From contig NZ_VZPV01000001.1 in the NCBI RefSeq assembly GCF_008801405.1, positions 744,001-808,000 of the forward strand: 64,000 nucleotides of DNA, read 5' to 3'. The position numbers and the translations under genes are program-made. Below, one piece after another: positions 1 through 11,128 of the stretch. Under the pieces are notes generated by a model. That model was not told the origin of the DNA and did not search any database. It worked only from the letters and a program-made list of their open reading frames with translations. Every line of letters begins with the position of its first letter. Positions within the stretch are counted from its first letter, which is position 1. The stretch comes from Ralstonia insidiosa (lineage in GTDB: Bacteria > Pseudomonadota > Gammaproteobacteria > Burkholderiales > Burkholderiaceae).

Positions 1-1348
1 GGTTGTTGGCCAGCGTGATGTTGCCCGTCCATGGGTCGTTCGGGTTCGGGTTGAACAGGCTCGTGCAGTTGTAGCCGCCGGCCGCGCCGATGCCGTTCGG
101 GCAGCGGTTGCTACCGGTGGGGACGTTGTACGTGTCGTTGCTGCTGTGCTCGCGCGAGAACTCCAGGCCTGCCGCGTAGCTGTGTTTGAAGCCGCCGGTC
201 TCGAACTTGCCGGTCGCTTCCGTCTGGTTGGCGACGGTGTTGGCCACCGAGTAGCGCGTGTTGGCGCGGCGCCAGACCATGCCGTAGTAGATGTTGCCCT
301 GGCTGTCGTCGGGCTGCGTCCAGACATAGTCCTGACTGGTGCGTGCGATGCGCGTGGTGTTGCGCAGCTTCAGCGCGCTCGACACATCGTGCTCCAGCGA
401 AAGCGTGCCCATGTCGACGCGATCACGGCGGAAGTCGCGGCCCAGGCCGTAGTAGGTATTGCGGCCGACATCCACCGGCGAGCCGTCGCCCGGCGCGAAC
501 AACTGCGGGCGGCCATCGGTGCGGCGGTTGAACGTGCCGTTGTTGTAGGGGATGCCCGTGTCCGGCGTGTCGTTCGATTGCAGGTGGTAGTACGACAGCG
601 TCGCGCGCGTGGGCGTGCCCAGCCCGAAGGCGATGGACGGCGCGATGCCCCAGCGGCTGAAGCTCGTCACATCGCGGCCCGGTGTGCCTGCGTCGTGATA
701 CATCGCGTTCAGGCGGAAAGCGGCGTGTTCGCCGATCTGGTAGTTGCCGTCGGCCGTGGCGCGCTTGTACGCGGCGTTGCCGACCGACACCGTGCCTTCC
801 GTGAAGTGCTCCAGCTTGGGCGCCTTCGAGACGATGTTGATTGCCCCGCCGGCCGAGCCGCGCCCTTCATACGCGCCCGACGGCCCCTTGATGACCTCCA
901 CCGATTCCACGTTGAACATCTCGCGCGATTGCGCACCGATATCGCGCAGCCCGTCGAGGAACGTGCTGGCCTGTGCGTCGTAGCCGCGGATGAACGGGCG
1001 GTCGCCCACCGGGTTGCCGCCTTCGCCCGCGCCAAACGCAATGCCGGGTACCGTGCGCAGCGCTTCGGTAAGCGTGACGGAGCCGGTGTCCTGCAGCACC
1101 TCAGCCGGGATCACCGTGACGGACTTGGGCGTGTCGAGCAGCGGTGCGGTGAATTTGCCGCCCGAGGCTTCGTCGGTCTTGAAGCCACTGCTGCCCGTGA
1201 CCGTGTGGGTCGGCAGGGTGGCCGTTACCGAATCCTTCTTGGTTTCCGCCACGGCCGGTGTGGCCGCCACGGCAAAGCTCATGGCCCCTGTCAGGTATCC
1301 CACCACCGACTGTTCGGCGCGCTTGCGTTCCGTCTGTGCTGCTTGCAT
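1..1348 (-). CDS. TonB-dependent siderophore receptor, 3' part missing
   Basis: Outer-membrane receptor for a ferric siderophore, energised by TonB-ExbBD. The visible 449 codons begin MQAAQTERKR. They show a signal peptide ending near AVA (about residue 34), a plug domain from about residue 60 (motifs TPKSVTVIP, TLTEALRTVPGI, RPFIRGYDAQ, VEVIKGPSGAYEG), then the start of the beta-barrel with alternating aromatic strands. The gene runs off the left edge, so the barrel end and final Phe are not seen. The ATG has an AGGGGAG ribosome site about 12 bases upstream and a Fur-box-like sequence just beyond, so iron repression is likely. It diverges from the terpene-type operon and is probably unrelated to it. 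The substrate (catecholate or hydroxamate) cannot be told from this part. Confidence 0.9.
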   Translation of the reverse strand, partial: MQAAQTERKRAEQSVVGYLTGAMSFAVAATPAVAETKKDSVTATLPTHTVTGSSGFKTDEASGGKFTAPLLDTPKSVTVIPAEVLQDTGSVTLTEALRTVPGIAFGAGEGGNPVGDRPFIRGYDAQASTFLDGLRDIGAQSREMFNVESVEVIKGPSGAYEGRGSAGGAINIVSKAPKLEHFTEGTVSVGNAAYKRATADGNYQIGEHAAFRLNAMYHDAGTPGRDVTSFSRWGIAPSIAFGLGTPTRATLSYYHLQSNDTPDTGIPYNNGTFNRRTDGRPQLFAPGDGSPVDVGRNTYYGLGRDFRRDRVDMGTLSLEHDVSSALKLRNTTRIARTSQDYVWTQPDDSQGNIYYGMVWRRANTRYSVANTVANQTEATGKFETGGFKHSYAAGLEFSREHSSNDTYNVPTGSNRCPNGIGAAGGYNCTSLFNPNPNDPWTGNITLANN

Positions 1349-1394
1349 GGCTTGGTGCCCGCTCCCCTGAAAAATCTTGTTACATGTTTGGCGC

Positions 1395-1416
1395 AAATGA
1401 GAATTGTTATCGTTCG
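1395..1416 (-). promoter_or_regulatory. Fur-box-like operator
   Basis: The stretch AATGAGAATTGTTATCGTTC resembles the Fur consensus built from GATAAT/ATTATC hexamers. It lies about 50 bases upstream of the TonB receptor start, where a Fur repressor would block transcription. The match is imperfect and was judged by eye. Confidence 0.6.
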
Positions 1417-1452
1417 CATGTGAAGGAGTCAACGCAGAATCTGTCGATTTCC

Positions 1453-1479
1453 TTATCGGCTGAAGAAAATCTCCGATAA
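1453..1479. promoter_or_regulatory. Inverted repeat TTATCGG-n13-CCGATAA between divergent genes
   Basis: Two perfect 7-base arms separated by 13 bases lie in the 275-base space between the receptor and the hydratase operon. This is a plausible operator for the operon or for the receptor. A regulator cannot be named. A TetR-family gene sits at the far end of the operon and is one candidate. Confidence 0.35.
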
Positions 1480-1623
1480 ATCAATGTGTTATGCGCCACG
1501 AGCCGTGGGGTGCGGCAAAACGCAGCATGTTTTGTGTTCGAAGGCTTCCATTTATTCAAGCAGATGATTTAGTATTGCCGGGCAGGCTGTCCAACCGAAT
1601 CTCTCTTGCAAGGTGAGCATCGC

Positions 1624-2403
1624 GTGAGCACGGACCCGGAACTCCTCATCGAGCAGCGCGACCAGGCGCTGTGGTTGACCATTCAGCGCGAAGATCGCCG
1701 CAACGCGATCAACGGCGCGGTGCTTGAAGCACTGATGGCAGCGCTGGCCGATGCCAGCCGCAACACCGCGGTGCGTGCCGTGGTGCTGACCGGCGCTGGC
1801 ACGCGCGCCTTCTGTGCCGGGGCTGATCTGCAGAGCGGCCAATCTTTCCGCTTTGACTATTCCCAGCCGCACCAGGGCCTGGCGGATCTGTTTCGGCAGG
1901 CGCGCCGCTGCACCGTGCCGCTCATCGCACGGGTGAATGGCGCATGCATGGCCGGTGGCATGGGTTTGCTGGCGATGTGCGACATGGCGGTGGCCAGCCG
2001 TAGCGCCATGTTTGGGCTGCCTGAGGTGAAGGTCGGACTGTTCCCGGCGCAGGTGTTGGCCGTGTTGCAACATCAGCTGCCGCGTCGTCTGCTCAACGAG
2101 CTGTGTCTGACCGGCGAGCCTATGAGCGCAGACCGTGCCCTCGCCGCCGGCCTGATCAACGAAGTGGCCGAACCCGAAGCGCTCGATGCCGCTGTCGATG
2201 CGCTGCTCGCGCGGCTGCTCGACAAATCGCCGTCGGCCATCCGGCGCGGGTTGTACACGCTCAAGCAGGTTGAGCATCTGAGCTTCGAGCAGGCGATGGC
2301 CTTTACCGAAAGCCAGATCGGTCTGTTTGCCTTGACCGAGGACGCGCAGGAAGGTCAGGCCGCCTTTCGCGAGAAGCGCGCCCCCAACTGGACGGGCCGC
2401 TGA
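1624..2403 (+). CDS. Enoyl-CoA hydratase/isomerase family protein (AtuE-like)
   Basis: Crotonase-fold enzyme, 259 residues, probably hydrating a branched glutaconyl-CoA-type intermediate as AtuE does in the acyclic terpene pathway. Oxyanion-hole stretches are CAGADL (about residues 64-69) and NGACMAGGMG (about 106-114). The second catalytic Glu is retained in GLPEVKVG (about residue 134). The position of the first catalytic Glu is Gly, as it also is in the methylglutaconyl-CoA hydratase-type gene at 21815. The GTG at 1624 is preferred over an upstream TTG because AAGGTGAG lies 7 bases before it. The next gene starts one base after the stop, which indicates an operon. The AtuE role is inferred from neighbours. 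Confidence 0.85.
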   Translation: MSTDPELLIEQRDQALWLTIQREDRRNAINGAVLEALMAALADASRNTAVRAVVLTGAGTRAFCAGADLQSGQSFRFDYSQPHQGLADLFRQARRCTVPLIARVNGACMAGGMGLLAMCDMAVASRSAMFGLPEVKVGLFPAQVLAVLQHQLPRRLLNELCLTGEPMSADRALAAGLINEVAEPEALDAAVDALLARLLDKSPSAIRRGLYTLKQVEHLSFEQAMAFTESQIGLFALTEDAQEGQAAFREKRAPNWTGR

Positions 2404-2404
2404 C

Positions 2405-4177
2405 ATGCGTAAAGACACGGTTTCCATCGGTGGCGCCAGCGGCTTTTGGGGCGACAGCGTGACCGGGCCGATGCAGCTGGTCGCCTCCGGCCGCATCGAC
2501 TTCCTCGTCTTCGATTTCCTAGCCGAACTGACCATGTCGCTGCTGGCCAGCGCGCGCATGAAGAACGCGGAGCTGGGTTATGCGACCGACTTCGTGAGCG
2601 TGGCGATGCGCGCGGTGCTCAAGGACGCGCTGGCGCAGAACATCCGCATCATCGCCAACGCGGGCGGCGTGAACCCGCGCGGTTGTGCCGCCGCTCTGCA
2701 AGCCCTGGCCGATGAGCTGGGTGTGAGCGTGCGCATTGCCGTGGTGGAAGGCGATGACGTGATGCCGCTGCTGCCCGCGCTGCGCGACGAAGGCGTGCGC
2801 GAGCTGCAAAGCGGCCGCCCGCTGCCCCACAAGGTGGTAAGCGCCAATGCGTACCTGGGTGCGTTGCCGATCAAGGCGGCGCTCGATGCGGGCGCGCAGG
2901 TGGTCATCACAGGCCGATGTGTCGACAGCGCGGTCACGCTCGGTGCGTTGATGCACAGCTTTGGCTGGGCCGTGGATGACTACGACCGCCTCGCCGCCGG
3001 CAGCCTCGCCGGACACATCCTCGAATGCGGCTGCCAAGGCGCCGGTGGCCTGCATACCGATTGGGAAGCCGTGCCCGACTGGGCGCACAGCGGCTACCCC
3101 ATCGTCGAGTGCGGGGCTGACGGCAGCTTCATCGTCACCAAGCCGGAAGGCACCGGCGGGCTGGTGACGCCCGCCACCGTGGGTGAGCAGTTGCTGTACG
3201 AGATCGGCGACCCCGCGCGCTATGTGCTGCCCGATGTCGTCTGCGATTTCACGCAGGTGACGATGACGCAGGCCGGCGAGCATCGCGTGGAAGTGCACGG
3301 CGCTCATGGCATTGCACCCACGCCCGACTACAAGGTGAGCGCTACCTACGCTGACGGCTACCGCGCCACCGGCCAGCTCACCATCGTCGGCGTCGACGCG
3401 GACCGCAAGGCGCACCGCACGGCGGAAGCGATTTTGGAGCGCACGCGCGGCCTGTTCCACAAGCTCGGTCTGCCGGACTACAGCGCCACGCACATCGAGA
3501 CGCTCGGTTCGGCCTATCTGTTCGGCCCGCATCAACCCGAGGTGCCACGCTTTGAATCGGTGATGTGGCTGGCGGTGGCGCATCCGAACAAGCAAGCATT
3601 GGAGTTGTTCGCCCGCGAGATCGCACCGGCCGGCACATCCTGGGCACCCGGCACGACGGGGGCCGGTGGGCGGCCGAGCGTTGTACCCGCCGTCAAGCAA
3701 TACGCTTTCCTGATCGACAAGGCGCGCGTGCAGCCACGTGTGACGTTGCTGGGCGGTGAGAGCTTCGATGTTGCGGTGCCGACGGGCGGTGCGCCATTGG
3801 AAGCCTCAACCGCCGCGACGATGACGGCAGCACTGCCGACCGGCCCGACGCGCGAAGTCCCGCTCATCGAACTCGCCTACGCCCGCAGCGGTGACAAGGG
3901 CGACACCTCCAACATCGGCGTGATCGCCCGCCGGCCGGAAGACCTGCCGCTGTTGCGCGCACAGTTGACCGAAGACGCCGTCGCCGCCTATCTCGCACAC
4001 GTCGCGCGTGGCCGCGTGACCCGCTACGACCTGCCGGGCATTCACGCACTCAACTTCGTCTGCGAGCGGGCGCTGGGCGGTGGTGGCATGGCGTCTCTGC
4101 GCAACGATCCGCTGGGCAAGGGCATGGCGCAGGTGCTGCTGACGATGCCGGTGCGCGTGCCGGTCGATCATCCTTAA
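2405..4177 (+). CDS. atuA: AtuA-type acyclic terpene utilisation protein (DUF1446)
   Basis: 590-residue protein of the AtuA family, close to the length of Pseudomonas AtuA as remembered. The large N-terminal DUF1446 domain (about residues 4-450) carries the typical opening SIGGASGFWGDS and the Gly-rich stretch GAGGLHTDWE. The C-terminal AtuA-like domain (about 480-585) contains ELAYARSGDKGDTSNIG and a Gly-rich GGGGMASLRNDPLGK segment. The family's biochemical activity is unknown. It is required for citronellol growth in Pseudomonas and travels with geranyl-CoA carboxylase genes. Here it is second in the operon, one base after the hydratase stop. Family assignment is strong; pathway substrate is inferred. 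Confidence 0.88.
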   Translation: MRKDTVSIGGASGFWGDSVTGPMQLVASGRIDFLVFDFLAELTMSLLASARMKNAELGYATDFVSVAMRAVLKDALAQNIRIIANAGGVNPRGCAAALQALADELGVSVRIAVVEGDDVMPLLPALRDEGVRELQSGRPLPHKVVSANAYLGALPIKAALDAGAQVVITGRCVDSAVTLGALMHSFGWAVDDYDRLAAGSLAGHILECGCQGAGGLHTDWEAVPDWAHSGYPIVECGADGSFIVTKPEGTGGLVTPATVGEQLLYEIGDPARYVLPDVVCDFTQVTMTQAGEHRVEVHGAHGIAPTPDYKVSATYADGYRATGQLTIVGVDADRKAHRTAEAILERTRGLFHKLGLPDYSATHIETLGSAYLFGPHQPEVPRFESVMWLAVAHPNKQALELFAREIAPAGTSWAPGTTGAGGRPSVVPAVKQYAFLIDKARVQPRVTLLGGESFDVAVPTGGAPLEASTAATMTAALPTGPTREVPLIELAYARSGDKGDTSNIGVIARRPEDLPLLRAQLTEDAVAAYLAHVARGRVTRYDLPGIHALNFVCERALGGGGMASLRNDPLGKGMAQVLLTMPVRVPVDHP

Positions 4178-4191
4178 CCGACGGGGCGACC

Positions 4192-5346
4192 ATGTACACA
4201 GGTCTGCTGACATCCGTGCTCTTCAATGCCGAGCACGACACCTTTCGTGAGACCGTGCGCCGCTTTGTCGACAAGGCGGTGTTACCGAACATCGATGCCT
4301 GGGAAGAGGCGGAAACCTTCCCGCGCGAGCTGTATCGCAAGGCAGCCGAACTGGGTTTGCTCGGCATTGGTTTTCCGGAGGAGTACGGTGGCACGCCTGC
4401 TGACCTGTTCCTTGAACTCGCGATGATCGAAGAGCTGACGCGCGCCGCCAGTGGTGGACTGCTCGCTTCGCTGTTCAGCCACACGATCGGCGCACCGCCC
4501 ATCGTAGCGGGCGGTTCTGCAGAGCTGAAATCGCGCGTGCTGCCCGACATCCTCTCGGGCGAGAAGATCAGCGCGTTGGCCATCACCGAGCCGTTGGGCG
4601 GGTCGGATGTCGCCAATCTGACCACGCGTGCGGTGCGTGATGGCGATCACTACATCGTCAACGGCAGCAAGATCTTCATCACCTCCGGCATGCGCGCGGA
4701 CTACCTGACCGTGGCTGTGCGCACGGGCGGCCCTGGCGCGGGTGGCATATCGGTGCTGCTCGTGGATGGCGATACGCCGGGCCTGTCGCGCACACCGCTC
4801 AAGAAGATGGGCTGGTGGTGCTCCGACACGGCGCAACTGCACTTCGACAACTGCCGCGTGCCTGTAGGCAACCTGCTCGGTGCGGAGAACCGCGGCTTCG
4901 AGCTGGTGATGCGCAACTTCAACCATGAACGTTTGGCGCTGGCGATGCAGGCCTATGGCCTCGCGCGCACGTGCCTGGCCGAAGCGGTGGAGTGGGCCAG
5001 CCAGCGCGAAACCTTCGGCAAGCGCCTCGTGCAACACCAGGTGGCGCGGCAGAAGCTGGTGGCGATGGCCACGCGCATCGAAGCCACGCGCGCATTGCTC
5101 GAGGACCTGATGCGCCGCATGCAGGCGGGCGAGTCGCCCGTCGCGCAACTGTGCATGCTCAAGAACTTCGCCACGCAGAGCCTGCAGTTCTGCGCCGACA
5201 CGGCGGTGCAACTGCTCGGCGGCATGGGCTTCATGCGCGGCACGAAGTCGGAACGGATCTATCGCGAAGTGAAGGTCTACATGATCGGCGGCGGCGCGGA
5301 GGAGGTCCTGAGTGATCTCGCTGCTCGCCAGCTTGGTTGGGTTTGA
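4192..5346 (+). CDS. Acyl-CoA dehydrogenase (first of two in the operon)
   Basis: FAD-dependent acyl-CoA dehydrogenase, 384 residues, with the full three-domain fold. The FAD/substrate motif is AITEPLGGSDVANL and the C-terminal helices include QLLGGMGFMRG. The usual C-terminal YEG catalytic Glu is absent (sequence MIGGGAEEV). A Glu at residue 246 in NHERLAL matches the isovaleryl-CoA dehydrogenase-type position of the base, suggesting a branched or long substrate. It could desaturate citronellyl-CoA or a similar acid. The start has GGGGCGA upstream. It is followed ten bases later by the SDR gene. Confidence 0.85.
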   Translation: MYTGLLTSVLFNAEHDTFRETVRRFVDKAVLPNIDAWEEAETFPRELYRKAAELGLLGIGFPEEYGGTPADLFLELAMIEELTRAASGGLLASLFSHTIGAPPIVAGGSAELKSRVLPDILSGEKISALAITEPLGGSDVANLTTRAVRDGDHYIVNGSKIFITSGMRADYLTVAVRTGGPGAGGISVLLVDGDTPGLSRTPLKKMGWWCSDTAQLHFDNCRVPVGNLLGAENRGFELVMRNFNHERLALAMQAYGLARTCLAEAVEWASQRETFGKRLVQHQVARQKLVAMATRIEATRALLEDLMRRMQAGESPVAQLCMLKNFATQSLQFCADTAVQLLGGMGFMRGTKSERIYREVKVYMIGGGAEEVLSDLAARQLGWV

Positions 5347-5356
5347 GGAGACACAC

Positions 5357-6244
5357 ATGTATCGCTCAGTCTTTCGACCGGGGTTGTTCCTGGGGCAAGT
5401 GGCAGTGGTGACGGGTGGTGGCAGCGGCATCGGCCGGTGCACCGCGCATGAGCTGGCATCGCTCGGCGCGGCGGTCGCGCTGGTGGGGCGTAATGCGGAC
5501 AAGCTCGCCGCCGTGCGCACGGAGATCGTCGAAGCCGGCGGCACCGCGCACGCCTATGTCTGCAACATCCGCGACGAGGCTGCCGTGCAGGCGACGGTCG
5601 CGCAGATCCTCGGCGAGCACGGCCGCATCGATGCGCTGGTCAACAACGCGGGCGGGCAGTTTCCGTCGCCGCTCAAGGACATCTCCGTCAAGGGGTGGGA
5701 GGCCGTCGTGCAGACCAACCTGACCGGCGGTTTCCTGATGGCGCGCGAGTGCCTGAACCAGGCGATGCAGCAGCGCGGCGGCGCCATCGTCAACATCGTC
5801 GCTGATATGTGGGGCGGTATGCCGAACATGGGGCACTCGGGCGCGGCGCGTGCCGGCATGATCAACTTTACGGAGACGGCCGCATTCGAGTGGGCGCAGT
5901 ACGGCGTGCGCGTGAATGCGGTGGCGCCGGGCTATGTGGCGTCGTCGGGCATGGACGCCTATCCGCCGTGGATGGCCGAGACCATCCGCAGCATGCCGCG
6001 CACGGTGCCGGCGGGGCGCTTTGCCACCGAGGCGGAGGTGTCGTCGGCCATCGTCTACCTGTTGTCGGAAGCGGCGGCGTTCATCACGGGCACGACGCTG
6101 CGCGTGGACGGCGGCCGCCCCAACGTGCGGCCCGGCACGCCCATGCCGGCACCGCGTCATGGCGCCGCACCGTTCAACGGCTTCCACCTGGCCGCCACGC
6201 CCAAGGTGCTGCAAGACAAGGAGACCGATGATGCCGGTGCTTGA
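5357..6244 (+). CDS. SDR oxidoreductase, enoyl-CoA reductase-like (AtuG-like)
   Basis: Short-chain dehydrogenase/reductase of 295 residues with a Rossmann cofactor motif TGGGSGIG (about 19-26) and NNAGG. The usual YxxxK catalytic pair is not visible. At that place the protein reads HSGAARAG, as in 2,4-dienoyl- and trans-2-enoyl-CoA reductase relatives, so it may act on an enoyl- or dienoyl-CoA rather than an alcohol. The ATG at 5357 is chosen because GAGGAG lies 7 bases upstream; an in-frame upstream ATG inside the previous gene lacks this. Its end overlaps the carboxylase start by 14 bases, implying coupled translation. Confidence 0.83.
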   Translation: MYRSVFRPGLFLGQVAVVTGGGSGIGRCTAHELASLGAAVALVGRNADKLAAVRTEIVEAGGTAHAYVCNIRDEAAVQATVAQILGEHGRIDALVNNAGGQFPSPLKDISVKGWEAVVQTNLTGGFLMARECLNQAMQQRGGAIVNIVADMWGGMPNMGHSGAARAGMINFTETAAFEWAQYGVRVNAVAPGYVASSGMDAYPPWMAETIRSMPRTVPAGRFATEAEVSSAIVYLLSEAAAFITGTTLRVDGGRPNVRPGTPMPAPRHGAAPFNGFHLAATPKVLQDKETDDAGA

Positions 6245-7850
6245 GTCGCGCATCGTCCCGCAAAGCGACGCCTACCAGCAGAACCACGCCGCGCTCACGG
6301 AACTCGTCGACCAACTGCGCACGCTGGAGAACCGCACGCGCTACAAGTCCGAAGCCTCGCGCGCACGCTTCGAGCAGCGCGGGCAGTTGCTACCGCGTGA
6401 CCGGCTCGGCCGCCTGCTCGATGCCGGTGCACCGTTCCTGGAGCTGTCCTCGCTGGCTGGCTTCTGCCTCGACCACGCAGACCCAGCACGCTCGATTCCC
6501 GGTGGCGGCTTCATCGCCGGCATCGGCTGGGTGAGCGGCGTGCGCGCGATGATCATCGTGGACGACGCGGGCATCGATGCCGGTGCCGTGCAGCCGATGG
6601 GCATCGAGAAATTCCAGCGCGCGCAGGCCATCGCGCTGGAGCAGAAGCTGCCGTTCATCCATCTCGTCGAATCGGCTGGCGCCAACCTGCTGACCTATCG
6701 CGTGGAGACCTTCATCCACGGCGGCAGCGGCTTCTACTGGCTCGCGCGGCTGTCGGCGGCGGGCATTCCGGTGATCAGCGTGGTGCATGGGTCGAGCACG
6801 GCGGGCGGGGCGTATATGCCTGGTCTCTCAGACTATGTGGTGATGGTGCGCGATCGCGCGCGCGCGTTCCTTGCCGGTCCGCCGTTGCTCAAGGCCGCCA
6901 CCGGCGAGATCGCCACCGAAGAGGAACTGGGCGGCGCCGAGATGCACGCCACCACCTCGGGCCTCGCCGAATACCTGGCCGAAGACGACGCCGATGCGCT
7001 GCGCATCGCACGCGAACTCGTTGCTGCCCTGGATTGGAACCGCGATGTGCCGGTAGCCGATCGCCCCTACGCACCGCCGCGTTTCGATGCGGAAGAGTTG
7101 CTCGGCATTGCACTCACCGATCATCGCAAGCCGCTCGACATGCGCGAAGTCATTGCGCGCATCGCCGATGGCTCCGACTTCCTCGAGTTCAAGCCGGACT
7201 ATGGCCCGGCTACGATCACCGGGCACGCCGCCATCTGCGGCATGCACGTCGGCATCATCACCAACAATGGGCCGCTGGACCCGGCGGGTGCCACGAAGGT
7301 TGTCCACTTCATTCAGGCGTGCTGCCAGTCCGATACGCCGCTGCTGTACCTGCAAAACACCACGGGCTTCATCGTTGGCAAGCAGTCCGAGCAGGCGGGC
7401 ATGATCAAGCACGGCTCGAAGATGATCCAGGCGATGGCCAACGCCACCGTGCCGCGCATCACCGTCCATTGCGGCGCATCGTTCGGGGCGGGCAACTATG
7501 GCATGTCGGGGCGCGGCTTCTTCCCGGATTTCTGCTTCAGCTGGCCCAACGCCAAGACCGCCGTGATGGGCGCGGAGCAGGCCGCTGGAACGATGGCCAC
7601 TGTCATGGCCGCCAGCATGCAACGCAAGACGCAGACCATCGACCACGACGCCATCGAGGCGATGCGCGCCAAGGTGATCGACACCTTCGAGCGGCAGTCC
7701 GGCGCGTTCACGGTGTCGGGCCGCCTGCTGGACGACGGCGTGATTGACCCGCGCGACACGCGCAAGGTTCTGGCCTGCGTGTTGGCCGTCTGCGACGAAG
7801 CGCGCAGGCGCACGCTGCATCCCATCCAATTTGGCGTTGCCCGACCGTAG
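6231..7850 (+). CDS. atuC: Acyl-CoA carboxylase carboxyltransferase (beta) subunit, geranyl-CoA carboxylase-like
   Basis: Carboxyltransferase subunit, 539 residues, that moves CO2 from carboxybiotin to an acyl-CoA; partner of the biotin-carrying subunit at 9065. Oxyanion motifs are STAGGAYMPG and GASFGAGNYGMSG. Where the MCC beta subunit in this window (23559) has HFGRIFYNQ, this protein has HGGSGFYWLAR. That loss of the bulky Phe fits a larger acyl pocket, as reported for geranyl-CoA carboxylase (recalled family knowledge). AAGGAG lies 7 bases before the ATG at 6231; ATG 6228 is an alternative. Substrate is inferred from the Atu-like context. Confidence 0.85.
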   Translation: MPVLESRIVPQSDAYQQNHAALTELVDQLRTLENRTRYKSEASRARFEQRGQLLPRDRLGRLLDAGAPFLELSSLAGFCLDHADPARSIPGGGFIAGIGWVSGVRAMIIVDDAGIDAGAVQPMGIEKFQRAQAIALEQKLPFIHLVESAGANLLTYRVETFIHGGSGFYWLARLSAAGIPVISVVHGSSTAGGAYMPGLSDYVVMVRDRARAFLAGPPLLKAATGEIATEEELGGAEMHATTSGLAEYLAEDDADALRIARELVAALDWNRDVPVADRPYAPPRFDAEELLGIALTDHRKPLDMREVIARIADGSDFLEFKPDYGPATITGHAAICGMHVGIITNNGPLDPAGATKVVHFIQACCQSDTPLLYLQNTTGFIVGKQSEQAGMIKHGSKMIQAMANATVPRITVHCGASFGAGNYGMSGRGFFPDFCFSWPNAKTAVMGAEQAAGTMATVMAASMQRKTQTIDHDAIEAMRAKVIDTFERQSGAFTVSGRLLDDGVIDPRDTRKVLACVLAVCDEARRRTLHPIQFGVARP

Positions 7851-7903
7851 CGCCAACTCATACGAACAACGCAAACAGCCCAAGGCCACCGGAGCGAGAC
7901 ACC

Positions 7904-9061
7904 ATGCACTTCACCCACGAACACCAGGAACTGCAGCGCAACCTCAAACGCTTCATCGACAGCGACATCAATCCGTACGTGGAAGAGTGGGAAGCGGCCG
8001 AGATGTTCCCCGCCAAGGCGCTCTTCAAGAAGATGGGCGATCTGGGCTTTCTCGGCATTGCCAAGCCGACCGAGTTCGGCGGCCTGGGCCTCGACTATTC
8101 GTATGCGATGGCGATGGCGGAAACGCTCGGCCACATCCACTGCGGCGGTGTGCCGATGGCGATTGGCGTGCAGACTGACATGGCAACGCCCGCGCTCGCG
8201 CGCTTCGGCTCCGATGAACTGCGTGCGCAGTTTCTCGCGCCTGCGATCAGCGGCGATGCGGTGGCGTGCGTCGGCGTATCGGAGCCGAGCGCCGGTTCCG
8301 ATGTGGCCGGCATCAAGACCACCGCACGCAAGGATGGCGACGACTACATCATCAACGGCAGCAAGATGTGGATCACCAACAGCCTGCAGGCCGACTGGAT
8401 GTGCCTGCTGGCCAATACGTCGGATGACCCGGCGCACCGCAACAAGTCGCTGATCATCGTGCCGATGAACACGAAGGGCGTATCGGTCGGCAAGAAGATC
8501 CGCAAGATCGGTATGAACTCGTCGGACACTGGCCTCATCTACTTTGACGACGTGCGTGTGCCGCAGCGCTACCGCATCGGTGAAGAGGGCAAAGGCTTCA
8601 CGTACCAGATGCTGCAGTTCCAGGAGGAGCGCATGTGGGCCGCCGCCAGCAGCCTGCAGACGATGATGATGTGCATCGACAGCACCATCGAGTACGGCCG
8701 GGAGCGCAAGCTGTTCGGTGCCAGCCTGCTCGATAACCAGTGGGTGCACTTCAAGCTGGCCGAACTGAAGACCGAGGTGGAGGCGCTGCGTGCGCTCACC
8801 TACCGCGCGTGCGATCTCTACATCAACGGGCAGGATGTGACGGAGCTCGCATCGATGGCCAAGCTCAAGGCCGGGCGCCTCTCGCGCATCGTGCCCGACG
8901 CCTGCCTGCAGTTCTGGGGCGGCATGGGCTTCACGTGGGACAACCCCGTCTCGCGCTACTACCGCGATGGACGCCTGGGTTCTATCGGCGGCGGCGCAGA
9001 TGAGGTGATGCTCGGCATCATCTGCAAATACATGAACACGCTACCGGGCAAGAAGGGCTGA
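7904..9061 (+). CDS. atuD: Acyl-CoA dehydrogenase, citronellyl-CoA dehydrogenase (AtuD)-like
   Basis: Second acyl-CoA dehydrogenase of the operon, 385 residues. It has VSEPSAGSDVAGI for flavin/substrate binding and QFWGGMGFTWDNP near the C-terminus. The C-terminal YEG Glu is replaced (IGGGADEV), while a Glu at residue 242 in QEERMWA occupies the isovaleryl-type catalytic position. The position between the two carboxylase subunit genes matches AtuD, which oxidises citronellyl-CoA to geranyl-CoA. The start is preceded by GGAGCGAG. The gap to the alpha subunit gene is three bases. The symbol rests on context and overall look, not on a search. Confidence 0.78.
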   Translation: MHFTHEHQELQRNLKRFIDSDINPYVEEWEAAEMFPAKALFKKMGDLGFLGIAKPTEFGGLGLDYSYAMAMAETLGHIHCGGVPMAIGVQTDMATPALARFGSDELRAQFLAPAISGDAVACVGVSEPSAGSDVAGIKTTARKDGDDYIINGSKMWITNSLQADWMCLLANTSDDPAHRNKSLIIVPMNTKGVSVGKKIRKIGMNSSDTGLIYFDDVRVPQRYRIGEEGKGFTYQMLQFQEERMWAAASSLQTMMMCIDSTIEYGRERKLFGASLLDNQWVHFKLAELKTEVEALRALTYRACDLYINGQDVTELASMAKLKAGRLSRIVPDACLQFWGGMGFTWDNPVSRYYRDGRLGSIGGGADEVMLGIICKYMNTLPGKKG

Positions 9062-9064
9062 GCA

Positions 9065-11059
<1,995 letters not shown>

Positions 11060-11128
11060 GGGCTGCATCGTCGTTGTTGTCGTCCATCGTTTCGTCGTGC
11101 AGTTCATGCGGTCCACAGGAGACGTCCC

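Noticed and set aside
146..1423. Plus-strand open frame of 425 codons opposite the TonB receptor
   Set aside because: The minus strand encodes a recognisable receptor; the plus-strand translation is Arg/Ala/Val-rich and featureless.
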